NCBI GenBank assembly: GCA_018971675.1
Contig: JAGXAF010000012.1
Location: 1-32,475 of the forward strand
Direction of reading: 5' to 3'
Length of the DNA: 32,475 nt
DNA from: Bradyrhizobium sp.
Lineage (GTDB): Bacteria > Pseudomonadota > Alphaproteobacteria > Rhizobiales > Xanthobacteraceae
Position numbers and translations under genes: made by a program. The notes beneath the pieces are model-generated. The model did not search any database, had not been told where the DNA came from, and saw only the letters and a program-made list of their open reading frames with translations. Position 1 is the stretch's first letter. Every line of letters starts with the position of its first letter. Positions 16,141 to 23,418 of the stretch are shown here, piece after piece.

Positions 16141-17337
16141 ATGCAACCGCTGAAGGGCATCACCGTCGTCACGCTCGAGCACGCGATCGCCGCGCCGTTC
16201 GCGACGCGCCAGCTCGCCGACCTCGGTGCCCGCGTGATCAAGATCGAGCGCCCGGGCAGCGGCGACTTCGCGCGCGGCTACGACGAACGCGTGCGCGGCC
16301 TGGCCTCGCATTTCGTCTGGACGAACCGCTCAAAGGAAAGCCTGACGCTCGACGTCAAGCACCCGCAGGCGGCGGCGCTGCTGCGCCGGCTGATCATCGA
16401 GCAGGCCGATGTCGTCGTGCAGAACCTCGCGCCCGGCGCGGCGGCGCGGCTGGGTCTGTCGTTCGAGGCGCTCGCGGCCGAGAAGCCCGGCCTCATCGTC
16501 TGCGACATCTCGGGCTACGGCGACGACCGCCATCGCCCCGGCCCCTACCGCGACAAGAAGGCCTACGACCTGCTCGTGCAGAGCGAGGCCGGTTTCGTCT
16601 CCGTCACCGGCACGCCCGACGAGCCGAGCAAGGCCGGCCCGTCGATCGCCGACATCGCCGCCGGCATGTACGCCTACACCAACATCCTCGCGGCGCTGAT
16701 GCAGCGGCGCATCGACGGCCGCGGCCGCCGCATCGACCTCTCGATGCTCGAGTCGCTGGGCGAATGGATGAGCTATCCGCTGTACTACGCCTTCGACGGC
16801 GCGCCGCCGCCGCCGCGCACCGGCGCCAGCCACGCGACGATCTACCCCTACGGCCCGTTCCCGGCCGGCGACGGCAGGACCGTGATGCTGGGCCTGCAGA
16901 ACGAGCGCGAATGGCAGGCCTTCTGCGCCCAGGTGCTGCTGCAGCCGGCGCTGGCGCAGGACCCGCGCTACACCAGCAATTCGAAGCGCAGCGCCGCGCG
17001 CGTCGCGCTGCGCGCGATCATCGTCGAGGCCTTCGCGACGCTGAGCGCCGCCGAGGTGCTGGCGCGGCTCGATGCGGCGCAGATCGCGAACGCCCAGGTC
17101 AACACGATGGCCGAGGTCTGGCAGCACCCGCAACTGGCCGCGCGCGGCCGCTGGCGCGAGGTCGAGACCGCCGTCGGCCGGGTGCCGGCCCTGCTGCCGC
17201 CCGGCAGCTGGGACGACGGCGACGGCCCGCGCCTGGACGCGGTGCCGGCGCTGGGCCAGCACACCGAGGCGATCCTGGGTGCGCTGGGGCTGGACGCTGC
17301 GGCCATCGCCGCACTGCGTGCCGCCGAGGCGGTCTGA
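16141..17337 (+). CDS. Class III (CaiB/BaiF) CoA-transferase, copy 2
   Basis: This 398-aa CoA-transferase has the same architecture as the one at 14142: LKGITVVTLEHAIAAPF at 4-20, RVIKIERPGSGDFARGYD at 31-48, SGYGDD at 124-129 and the nucleophile Asp171 in PSIADIAAG. It probably activates a dicarboxylate or hydroxy-acid from succinyl-CoA or acetyl-CoA. GAGGAG precedes ATG 16141, 11 bp after the dehydratase stop. Its codon use is strongly GC-ending, unlike copy 1, so the two look like orthologues from different genomes rather than a recent tandem duplication. It is followed by a structured 149-bp spacer and then the CitE-like gene. Confidence 0.9.
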   Translation: MQPLKGITVVTLEHAIAAPFATRQLADLGARVIKIERPGSGDFARGYDERVRGLASHFVWTNRSKESLTLDVKHPQAAALLRRLIIEQADVVVQNLAPGAAARLGLSFEALAAEKPGLIVCDISGYGDDRHRPGPYRDKKAYDLLVQSEAGFVSVTGTPDEPSKAGPSIADIAAGMYAYTNILAALMQRRIDGRGRRIDLSMLESLGEWMSYPLYYAFDGAPPPPRTGASHATIYPYGPFPAGDGRTVMLGLQNEREWQAFCAQVLLQPALAQDPRYTSNSKRSAARVALRAIIVEAFATLSAAEVLARLDAAQIANAQVNTMAEVWQHPQLAARGRWREVETAVGRVPALLPPGSWDDGDGPRLDAVPALGQHTEAILGALGLDAAAIAALRAAEAV

Positions 17338-17352
17338 GGAGGCTGAAGTGAA

Positions 17353-17430
17353 TCCCCCCCGAAGCGCCTTCGGCGCTCCCCCCCGGGGGGGCGACGCCAG
17401 CGGCCCGGCAGAGCCGATTCCGCGGCGTCC
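17353..17430. repeat. GC-rich palindromic intergenic element (REP-like)
   Basis: Between CoA-transferase 2 and the lyase lie three inverted repeats in a row. AGCGCC-TTC-GGCGCT is at 17363-17377, seven C followed by seven G at 17378-17391, and GACGCC (17393-17398) pairs with GGCGTC (17424-17429). This style of C-run/G-run hairpin next to an AGCGCC-TTC-GGCGCT hairpin is one I remember from Burkholderiales intergenic regions. It could attenuate transcription or stabilise the upstream mRNA within the operon. Confidence 0.65.
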
Positions 17431-17486
17431 GCTTGACCCATGGATTCATGCGTCGAGGGTGGCCACGGCTGCCATGGAGAACTGAG

Positions 17487-18302
17487 ATGAGCACCGCCCC
17501 ACGCACCTACCTGTTCGTCCCCGGCGACCGGCCCGACCGCTTCGACAAGGCGCTGGCCGCCGGCGCCGATGCCGTCGTGCTCGATCTCGAGGACGCCGTC
17601 GCGCCGGCCGCCAAGGCGCGCGCCCGCGACGCCGTCGCCGAGCGCCTGCACAGCGCCAGCGACGCCGACCACCAGCGCCTCGTCGTGCGCATCAACGACG
17701 AAGCGACGCCCGAGTTCGAGGCCGACCTGGCGATGCTCGCCCGCACCCACGCCGCGCAGGTGATGCTGCCCAAGGCCGAGCGCGTCGCCACGGTCGCGCG
17801 CGTGCGCGCGGCCTGCCCCGGCATCGCCGTGATCGCGCTGATCGAGACGGCGCGCGGCGTGCTCAACGCCGAGGCGCTGGCCGCGGCCGACGGCGTGCAG
17901 CGGCTGGCCTTCGGCACCATCGACTACGCGCTCGACCTCGGCCTGAGTGGCGACCCGGCCGGCTTCGACCCGGCCGCGAACCGGCTCGCGCTCGCCTCGC
18001 GCGCCGCCGGGCTGGCGGCGCCTGTCGCCGGCGTCACGCCCGAGGTCGCCGACCCGGCGCCGCTGCGGGCCGACCTGCAGCGCGCCCGCGCCCATGGCTA
18101 CACCGCCAAGCTCTGCATCCACCCGAAACAGGTGGCGCTGGTGCACGAAGCGCTGCAGCCGAGCGCCGCCGAGATCGACTGGGCGCGGCGCGTGATCGCC
18201 GCCGCCGAGGGCGCCGCCGGCGCCGTGCAGGTCGACGGCCGCATGGTCGACAAGCCCGTGCTGCAGCGCGCCCAGGCCTTGCTCGCCCGCGCGGCGCGCT
18301 GA
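17487..18302 (+). CDS. CitE-like CoA-ester lyase (HpcH/HpaI aldolase family)
   Basis: This 271-aa TIM-barrel enzyme cleaves (or forms) a beta-hydroxyacyl-CoA by a Claisen-type reaction, for example citramalyl-CoA to pyruvate and acetyl-CoA, or malyl-CoA to glyoxylate and acetyl-CoA. Motifs are LFVPGDRPDRF at 9-19, DLEDAV at 33-38, Arg68 in VRIN, metal ligands Glu120 (LIETARG) and Asp146 (FGTIDYALD), and GYTAKLCIHPKQV near the C-terminus. ATG 17487 has GGAGA upstream; an in-frame ATG at 17433 would add unrelated residues. The neighbouring CoA-transferase and hydratase make a citramalyl- or malyl-CoA-type substrate plausible. It is shorter than the true citrate lyase beta subunit (about 290-300 aa), as in stand-alone lyases. 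Confidence 0.9.
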   Translation: MSTAPRTYLFVPGDRPDRFDKALAAGADAVVLDLEDAVAPAAKARARDAVAERLHSASDADHQRLVVRINDEATPEFEADLAMLARTHAAQVMLPKAERVATVARVRAACPGIAVIALIETARGVLNAEALAAADGVQRLAFGTIDYALDLGLSGDPAGFDPAANRLALASRAAGLAAPVAGVTPEVADPAPLRADLQRARAHGYTAKLCIHPKQVALVHEALQPSAAEIDWARRVIAAAEGAAGAVQVDGRMVDKPVLQRAQALLARAAR

Positions 18303-18340
18303 ACACCGCCACCATTCCATCCCTTCCCGAGGACACCGCC

Positions 18341-19687
18341 TTGCCTTCCACGATCATCGACTCCGCCATCTTCGGCGACATCTTCAGCACCGCCGCGATG
18401 CGGCGCGTCTGGTCCGACGAGAACCGCACCGCGAAATACGTCGCCATCGAATCGGCGCTGGCCCAGGTGCAGGGCGCTCTCGGGCTGATCCCGGCCGAGG
18501 CCGCGGCGGAAATCGTGCGCGTCTGCCACATCGAGAACATCGACCTCGTCAAGCTCAAGGCACAGACCGAGCGCATCGGCTACCCCATCCTCGGCGTCGT
18601 CTCGCAGATCAACGCGCTGTGCCGCGACAAGCTGGGCGAGTTCTGCCACTGGGGCGCGACGACGCAGGACATCACCGACACCGCCACCGTGCTGCAGATC
18701 CGCGAGGCGCTGGAGATCGTCGACGGCGAGCTCAAGGCGCTCGGCGACGCGCTGGCCAAGCTCGCGCGCGAGCACCGGCTGACGCCGATGATCGGCCGCA
18801 GCAACCTGCAGCAGGCGGTGCCGGTGACCTTCGGCTACAAGATGGCCGGGCTGCTCGCCGCCGTGGCGCGCCACCGCGAACGGCTGGCGCAGATCCGGCC
18901 GCGCGTGCTGCAAGGCGAGTTCGCCGGCGCCGCCGGCACCCTGGCCTCGCTCGAGACCGGGGCGATGGAGACGCAGGCCGGCCTCTGCGCCGAACTCGGC
19001 CTGGCGCAGCCGGTGATCGCCTGGCACACGGTGCGCGACACCATCGCCGAGGTCGGCACCTTCCTCGGCCTCGTCGGCGGCACGCTGGGCAAGATCAGCA
19101 TGGACGTGAAGCTGATGATGCAGACGGAGGTCGGCGAGGTCTACGAGCCTTATGCGCACGGCCGCGGTTCGAGCAGCACGATGCCGCAGAAGCGCAACCC
19201 GATCTCGAGCTGCTACATCCACGCCCAGATCTCGGTCCTGCGCCAGCATGCGGCGGCGATGCTCGACGCGATGGTCGCCGACCACGAGCGCTCGACGGGG
19301 CCCTGGGAGATCGAATGGATCGTGCTGCCCGAGGCCTTCTGCCTGCTCGCCGGCGCGCTCGCGCAGTCGCGCGCGGTGATCGAGGGGCTGGAGGTCGACA
19401 CCCGGCGCATGCGCGCGAACCTCGACATGACGCATGGCCTCGTCGTCTCCGAGGCGGTGATGATGGGCTTGGCGCCCTACATCGGCCGCGAAACCGCACA
19501 CGACCTGGTCTACGACATCTGCCGCCTCGCGATCCAGCAGGAGCGCCCGCTGCTCGAGCTGCTGGCCGGGAACGCCGAGATCACCAAACACGTGACGCGC
19601 GAGCAGCTCGCGGCGATGTGCGACCCGGCGGCCTACCTCGGCCAGTCGGGGCTGATGGTCGACCGGGTGCTCGCGCGCTGGGGATGA
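18341..19687 (+). CDS. Adenylosuccinate lyase/fumarase-superfamily lyase (PcaB-like), substrate unknown
   Basis: This 448-aa enzyme has the fold and length of adenylosuccinate lyase and 3-carboxy-cis,cis-muconate cycloisomerase. HWGATTQD at 103-110 and the superfamily signature loop GSSSTMPQKRNP at 276-287 are intact. The second conserved segment reads GRSNLQQ at 152-158, so the His found there in adenylosuccinate lyases (TH in GRTHxQ) is Asn155; PcaB enzymes also lack that His. Purine synthesis is therefore unlikely. In an operon with CoA-transferase, hydratase and CitE genes it may release or cyclise the dicarboxylate that the others degrade. Translation appears to start at TTG 18341, with CCGAGGA upstream; no in-frame ATG precedes it. 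It ends 28 bp from the convergent LysR gene. Confidence 0.85.
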   Translation: MPSTIIDSAIFGDIFSTAAMRRVWSDENRTAKYVAIESALAQVQGALGLIPAEAAAEIVRVCHIENIDLVKLKAQTERIGYPILGVVSQINALCRDKLGEFCHWGATTQDITDTATVLQIREALEIVDGELKALGDALAKLAREHRLTPMIGRSNLQQAVPVTFGYKMAGLLAAVARHRERLAQIRPRVLQGEFAGAAGTLASLETGAMETQAGLCAELGLAQPVIAWHTVRDTIAEVGTFLGLVGGTLGKISMDVKLMMQTEVGEVYEPYAHGRGSSSTMPQKRNPISSCYIHAQISVLRQHAAAMLDAMVADHERSTGPWEIEWIVLPEAFCLLAGALAQSRAVIEGLEVDTRRMRANLDMTHGLVVSEAVMMGLAPYIGRETAHDLVYDICRLAIQQERPLLELLAGNAEITKHVTREQLAAMCDPAAYLGQSGLMVDRVLARWG

Positions 19688-19715
19688 AAAGCGCCCCCAG
19701 ACCCGCCGCTGCGCG

Positions 19716-20654
19716 TCAGGCCCCCCGCGGGGGCGCGGGGCGCCCGGATGCCGACTTGCGCTTGCCCTTCATCTCGCCGAAGAAGGCGTAGAGCTGCTGC
19801 GCTGCCGGCGACAGCGTGCGGCCGCGGCGGCGGATCAGGCCGATGCGGCGCGTCACCACCGGATCGGCCAGCGCCACGCTGACGAGCAGCGGATGGTCGG
19901 CCGCCGGCATCGCCAGCGACGGCACCGCGGCCACGCCCAGGCCCGCTTCGACGAGGCCGAGCATGGTGGTCACATGCTGGGCCTCGTAGATCGCCTGCGG
20001 CCGGCCTTCCAGCCCCGACAGCGCCTGGTCGAGCAGCAGCCGGTTGCCGGACGACCTGGCGACCGAGATGTTGTCGTAGGCGGCCAGCTCGGTCCACGTC
20101 ACCTTGCGCTTCTTCGCCAGCGGGTGGTCGCGCCGGCAGGCGGCGACGAAGCGCTCCTCCAGCAGCGGCTCGAACTCGATCTCGGGCTCCTGGCTGCCCA
20201 TGAAGTTGAGGCCGAAATCGGCCTCGCCGCGGGTCACGGCCGCGAGCACCTCGTTCGCGCTCGCGTCGTGCATCTTGACCCGGATGCGCGGATAGCGCTC
20301 GTGGTAGCGGCGGATCACCTGCGAGACGAAGTAGTAGACGGTCGAGGGCACGCAGGCGATCGTCACCTCGCCCATGCGCGTCGCCGCGAAGCCGCGAATG
20401 CCGAGCAGCGCGCCGTCGAGCTCGTCGAGCACCTGCTGCACGGTGCGCGCGAAGTCGCGCCCCACCGCCGTCAGCTGCACCTTGCGCGTCGTGCGCTCGA
20501 GCAGGCGCACGCCCAGCGCCTGCTCGAGCTTGTCGATGCGCCGGCTGAACGCCGGCTGCGAGATGTGCACCGCGTCGGCGGCCTTGCGGAAGTTGCCCAT
20601 CTCGGCCACGGCGCGAAAGGCGTGCAGGTCGTTGAGGTCGAAGGCGGCGGCCAT
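19716..20654 (-). CDS. LysR-family transcriptional regulator
   Basis: This 312-aa protein has the LysR winged helix-turn-helix at about residues 5-64 (FDLNDLHAFRAVAEMGNFRK, then SQPAFSRRIDKLEQALG) and a periplasmic-binding-like effector domain at about 90-295. Such regulators bind a small acid or CoA-pathway intermediate and activate neighbouring catabolic genes. GGAG sits upstream of ATG 20654. Unusually for a LysR regulator it is not divergent from the operon it would control; it is tail-to-tail with the lyase gene. Its link to the CoA-transferase cluster rests on proximity only. The C-terminal tail is basic (KGKRKSASGR) beyond the usual domain end. Confidence 0.92.
   Translation of the reverse strand: MAAAFDLNDLHAFRAVAEMGNFRKAADAVHISQPAFSRRIDKLEQALGVRLLERTTRKVQLTAVGRDFARTVQQVLDELDGALLGIRGFAATRMGEVTIACVPSTVYYFVSQVIRRYHERYPRIRVKMHDASANEVLAAVTRGEADFGLNFMGSQEPEIEFEPLLEERFVAACRRDHPLAKKRKVTWTELAAYDNISVARSSGNRLLLDQALSGLEGRPQAIYEAQHVTTMLGLVEAGLGVAAVPSLAMPAADHPLLVSVALADPVVTRRIGLIRRRGRTLSPAAQQLYAFFGEMKGKRKSASGRPAPPRGA
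19720..19734. terminator. Candidate hairpin between convergent lyase and LysR genes
   Basis: GCCCCC-CGC-GGGGGC forms a six-pair GC stem with a three-base loop where the two convergent genes end, overlapping the last codons of the LysR gene. There is no T-run on either side, so it would be a weak or Rho-assisted bidirectional terminator. Confidence 0.4.
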
Positions 20655-20775
20655 GGCGGATCTCCGGTCCCTGCAGCGCAGGCAGTGCGGTGATTTTGCG
20701 CCATCAGGTGCATCAATCGTTCGTATCCATGCAAGTGCGCGACCGCCGCCGTCGAGCCCCGGGCGCGGCCGGCCA

Positions 20776-21240
20776 TCAGGCGGGCTTGACGGCCGCAGCG
20801 CGATCCTCGAGCGCGACGGCGCCGGTCTCCAGCATCGACTTGAGGTTGGAAATGATCATGGGCCAGCCGCCCGAGACCGCCCGGATGAGCTTCGATGGTT
20901 CGCGTTCGATGGTGTGGGTGATGGAGAGCTTCATGGCGCTTCCGGCAGATTCCATTTCCATCGTGCAGAGCGAATCGCCCTCGGCCTTGAGCTCGGGATT
21001 GTCCTGGTGCTGCCAGCGTATGACGAGGCGCCGCGGCGGCTCGGACTCGATGATCTCGCCGGCATCGCAGACGCTGCCGTCGGCGCGGACCATCTTCCAG
21101 GGCGACCCGGCCGTCCATGCGCTTTCGCAATGCATGCCGAACCAGTACTGCCGCATGAACGCCTTGTCGGTCAATGCCGACCAGAGTTTTTCGGGCGTCG
21201 TGCGGATATACGTGACGTAGACAAAAGCGGACTTAGTCAT
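20776..21240 (-). CDS. SRPBCC (AHSA1/START-like) domain protein
   Basis: This 154-aa protein has the AHSA1-type SRPBCC fold: VYVTYIRTTPEKLWSALTD at about 7-25, the WFGMHCES turn and a C-terminal long helix (GGWPMIISNLKSMLETG). These domains bind hydrophobic ligands in a deep pocket. The gene overlaps the ArsR gene by eight bases (21233-21240), the standard ArsR-SRPBCC pairing in which both are co-transcribed. The ligand is unknown. Confidence 0.9.
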   Translation of the reverse strand: MTKSAFVYVTYIRTTPEKLWSALTDKAFMRQYWFGMHCESAWTAGSPWKMVRADGSVCDAGEIIESEPPRRLVIRWQHQDNPELKAEGDSLCTMEMESAGSAMKLSITHTIEREPSKLIRAVSGGWPMIISNLKSMLETGAVALEDRAAAVKPA

Positions 21241-21568
21241 CAGGGTTCTCCAGTCGTCGTTTCAGTTTGTCGAGCGCCTTCAGGCGCGGCCTTTCGAACT
21301 TCGCGATCCAGCGCTCGTAGAGGTCCTGCAGCGGCACAGGATTGAGGAAATGCATCTTTTCGCGCCCACGCCAGACGACCGCGACGAGGTTGGCTGCCTC
21401 GAGCAAGCCCAGGTGCTGCGTCACGCCCTGCCGCGTCATGTCCAGGTGCTCGCACAGTTCGCTCAGCGTGCGGCCATCGTGGGCGTGCAACAGATCCAGC
21501 AGCCGGCGTCGACTGGGATCGGCAAGCGCCTTGAACAGCAGGTCGGGATCGTCTGCGGGGTCGGTCAT
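21233..21568 (-). CDS. ArsR-family transcriptional repressor
   Basis: This 111-aa winged-helix regulator contains LFKALADPSRRRLLDLL at about 11-27 and the recognition-helix region HLDMTRQGVTQHLGLLEAAN at about 41-60. The metal-binding ELCVCDL-type site of classic ArsR is absent (here ELCEHLDM), so it probably senses a small molecule or acts with its SRPBCC partner rather than a metal. It is the first gene of the two-gene operon, and the adjacent promoter carries a near-perfect palindrome, so autorepression is likely. The ribosome site is weak (GACGAG). Confidence 0.92.
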   Translation of the reverse strand: MTDPADDPDLLFKALADPSRRRLLDLLHAHDGRTLSELCEHLDMTRQGVTQHLGLLEAANLVAVVWRGREKMHFLNPVPLQDLYERWIAKFERPRLKALDKLKRRLENPDD

Positions 21569-21578
21569 CGCTCGTCAT

Positions 21579-21598
21579 ATGCAAGTGATCAGTTGCAT
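21579..21598. promoter_or_regulatory. Palindromic operator, likely ArsR binding site
   Basis: A 20-bp palindrome (ATGCAA-G-TGATCA-G-TTGCAT) has only one mismatched pair. It covers the predicted transcription start of arsR. A second inverted repeat, ACTTG-CATGT-CAAGT at 21618-21632, overlaps the -35 box and shares the TTGCAT core. Two related sites flanking the promoter suit an ArsR dimer blocking RNA polymerase. Confidence 0.7.
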
Positions 21599-21600
21599 GA

Positions 21601-21630
21601 ACTATAGGCAACTATTTACTTGCATGTCAA
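21601..21630 (-). promoter_or_regulatory. Sigma-70-type promoter of the arsR-SRPBCC operon
   Basis: Read on the minus strand, TTGACA (21630-21625) and TATAGT (21606-21601) are separated by 18 bp. The -35 box is perfect, and the -10 box has four of six consensus bases. The predicted transcription start is near 21594, about 26 bp before the arsR ATG. The stretch is far more AT-rich than its surroundings. Confidence 0.75.
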
Positions 21631-21847
21631 GTCCCGCGCGAATTCGGCGAGCGGCCGGCCACGCGCCATCCGGGTTTCGGGTCCGGCAGCCGCTTGGCGA
21701 CCGGCCGACCCAGCGGACGATCGCCTGGGTGCCCGCGGCGCAGCGCGGGCGCGGCGCCGATGTCCGTTGCCGCCGGGCCCGCGCATCTGCATCGAGGTGC
21801 GGTAATGTGCCGCCCTCGATGCCGCCGCTGCGGTGCAGGAGATCGCC

Positions 21848-22204
21848 ATGGAATTCGTTCTGACATTTCATCAGCCCGCCGAGGTCTACGAGACCAATGC
21901 CGACCCGGTGCGGGGGGCCGCGCCGATGCAGGCCTGGCGCCAGTACATGGACGCGATGCAGGCCGCGGGCGTGCTGCGCGGCGGCAATCGCCTCGACGCC
22001 TTCGGCGCCACCAGCGTGCGCGTGCGCGACGGCCGGCGCCAGGTCCAGGACGGGCCCTACGCCGAAACCAAGGACCTGCTCGGCGGCTATGTCGTCGTCG
22101 AGGTGCCGTCGCTCGACGAAGCGCTCAAATGGGCCGAACGCAGCCCCAGCTCGGCGGTCGGCAGCACCGAGGTCTGGCCGGTGATGACGATGGCGCCGCG
22201 GTGA
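21848..22204 (+). CDS. DGPF/YCII-related domain protein
   Basis: This 118-aa protein contains the DGPYAETKDLLGGY motif (about 74-87) that defines the DGPF/YciI-like family. Genes of this family sit next to ECF42-type sigma factors in many bacteria, as here. CAGGAG precedes ATG 21848. Its last bases overlap the GTG start of the sigma-factor gene (GTGA at 22201-22204), so the two are translationally coupled. The molecular function is not established; a role in the sigma factor's signalling is inferred from conserved linkage. Confidence 0.9.
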   Translation: MEFVLTFHQPAEVYETNADPVRGAAPMQAWRQYMDAMQAAGVLRGGNRLDAFGATSVRVRDGRRQVQDGPYAETKDLLGGYVVVEVPSLDEALKWAERSPSSAVGSTEVWPVMTMAPR

Positions 22205-23418
22205 CGGCGGCGCGCGCGGCGGCGGACGCCGCGCGTCACAGCTACGGCCGGCTGCTGTCGTGGCTGGCCTGGCAATGGCGCGACATCGCCGCGGCCGAGG
22301 ACGCGCTGGCGGAGGCCTTCGCGCAGGCACTGACGCGCTGGCCCCTGGACGGCGTGCCCACGGCGCCCGACGCCTGGCTGCTGACGACGGCGCGCCGCCG
22401 CCTGCTGATCGCGGCGCGGCGCCAACGCCTCGCCGACGATCCGACGCTCACCGTGCTCTGGCCTTGCGAGCAGGACGCCCAACCCGAGGCGCTGGCGATC
22501 CCGGACCATCGCCTGCGGCTGATGCTCGTCTGCGCGCATCCGGCGATCGATGCCGGGGTGCGCAGCGCATTGATGCTGCAGACCGTCCTCGGCCTGGATG
22601 CGGCGAGCATCGCCAGCGCCTTCCTCGTCAAGCCCGAGGCCATGACCAAGCGGCTGGTGCGGGCGAAGCGCAAGATCAAGACGGCCGGCATCCGCTTCGA
22701 GGAACCCGAGCCGGCCGACTGGCCGGCGCGGCTGGACGCCGTGCTCGAGGCGATCTACGCCGCCTACACGCTGCACTGGGGCCATGCCGAGGAAGCGACG
22801 GGACGGCAATTGGCCGACGAGGCGATCTACCTCGCGCGATTGACGAGTTCGCTGCGGCCCGGCGAGCCCGAGGCGCTGGGGCTGACCGCGCTGCTGTCGT
22901 ACGCGCAGGCACGCCGGCCGGCGCAGCGCGATGCGCGGGGCGGTTTCATTCCGTTGGACGAGCAGGACACCCAGCGGTGGGACGGCGACCTGTGGGCCCA
23001 GGCCGATGCCCTGCTGGCGGCGGCCGCCGCGCGCGGTCGGCCCGGCCCCTACCAGCTCGAAGCGGCAATCCAGGCCGCGCATATGGAAGGCCTGAGGAGC
23101 CATGCCGTCCCCTGGGCCGACCTGCAGCGGCTCTACGAAGGCCTGCAGGCGCTTTCGCCGACGCTGGGCGCGGCGATCGGCCATGCCATCGCCGTCGCCC
23201 ACGCGGCCGACGACCCGCAAGCGGGTCTGCGCCTGCTCGACGCCCTCGAGGCGAGCCGCGTCGCCGACCATGCCCCCTGGTGGGCCGCCCGCGCGCGCCT
23301 GCTGGCCTGGGCCGGGTTCGGCGAGGCCGCGGCGCAGGCCTACCGGCGCGCCGGTGCCTTGACGGGCGATCCGGCGGTACGCGAGTGGCTGATCGGAAAG
23401 CTGGAAGCGCTCGGTTGA
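22201..23418 (+). CDS. ECF42-type RNA polymerase sigma factor (DUF6596)
   Basis: This 405-aa protein starts at GTG 22201. Residues about 8-75 form the sigma-2 region (EDALAEAFAQALTRWPLDGV, then PDAWLLTTARRRLL). PDHRLRLMLVCAHPAID at about 101-117 leads into sigma-4, with the helix-turn-helix ending in AMTKRLVRAKRKIK at about 147-160. The remaining 240 residues are the helical, TPR-like DUF6596 extension that ECF42 sigma factors carry instead of a separate anti-sigma factor. Coupling to the DGPF gene upstream is the hallmark of the group. No anti-sigma gene is nearby. Target promoters are not identifiable here. Confidence 0.9.
   Translation: MTAARAAADAARHSYGRLLSWLAWQWRDIAAAEDALAEAFAQALTRWPLDGVPTAPDAWLLTTARRRLLIAARRQRLADDPTLTVLWPCEQDAQPEALAIPDHRLRLMLVCAHPAIDAGVRSALMLQTVLGLDAASIASAFLVKPEAMTKRLVRAKRKIKTAGIRFEEPEPADWPARLDAVLEAIYAAYTLHWGHAEEATGRQLADEAIYLARLTSSLRPGEPEALGLTALLSYAQARRPAQRDARGGFIPLDEQDTQRWDGDLWAQADALLAAAAARGRPGPYQLEAAIQAAHMEGLRSHAVPWADLQRLYEGLQALSPTLGAAIGHAIAVAHAADDPQAGLRLLDALEASRVADHAPWWAARARLLAWAGFGEAAAQAYRRAGALTGDPAVREWLIGKLEALG

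Noticed and set aside
16968-19591. Two long minus-strand frames (450 and 497 codons) opposite the CitE and lyase genes
   Set aside because: Gly/Arg/Asp-rich antisense artefacts of extremely GC-ending codons; the plus-strand proteins carry intact catalytic motifs.
21694-22200. Upstream extension of the sigma-factor frame to 574 residues
   Set aside because: The extension overlaps the DGPF gene in another phase and is not sigma-like; the GTG at 22201 gives the normal protein.
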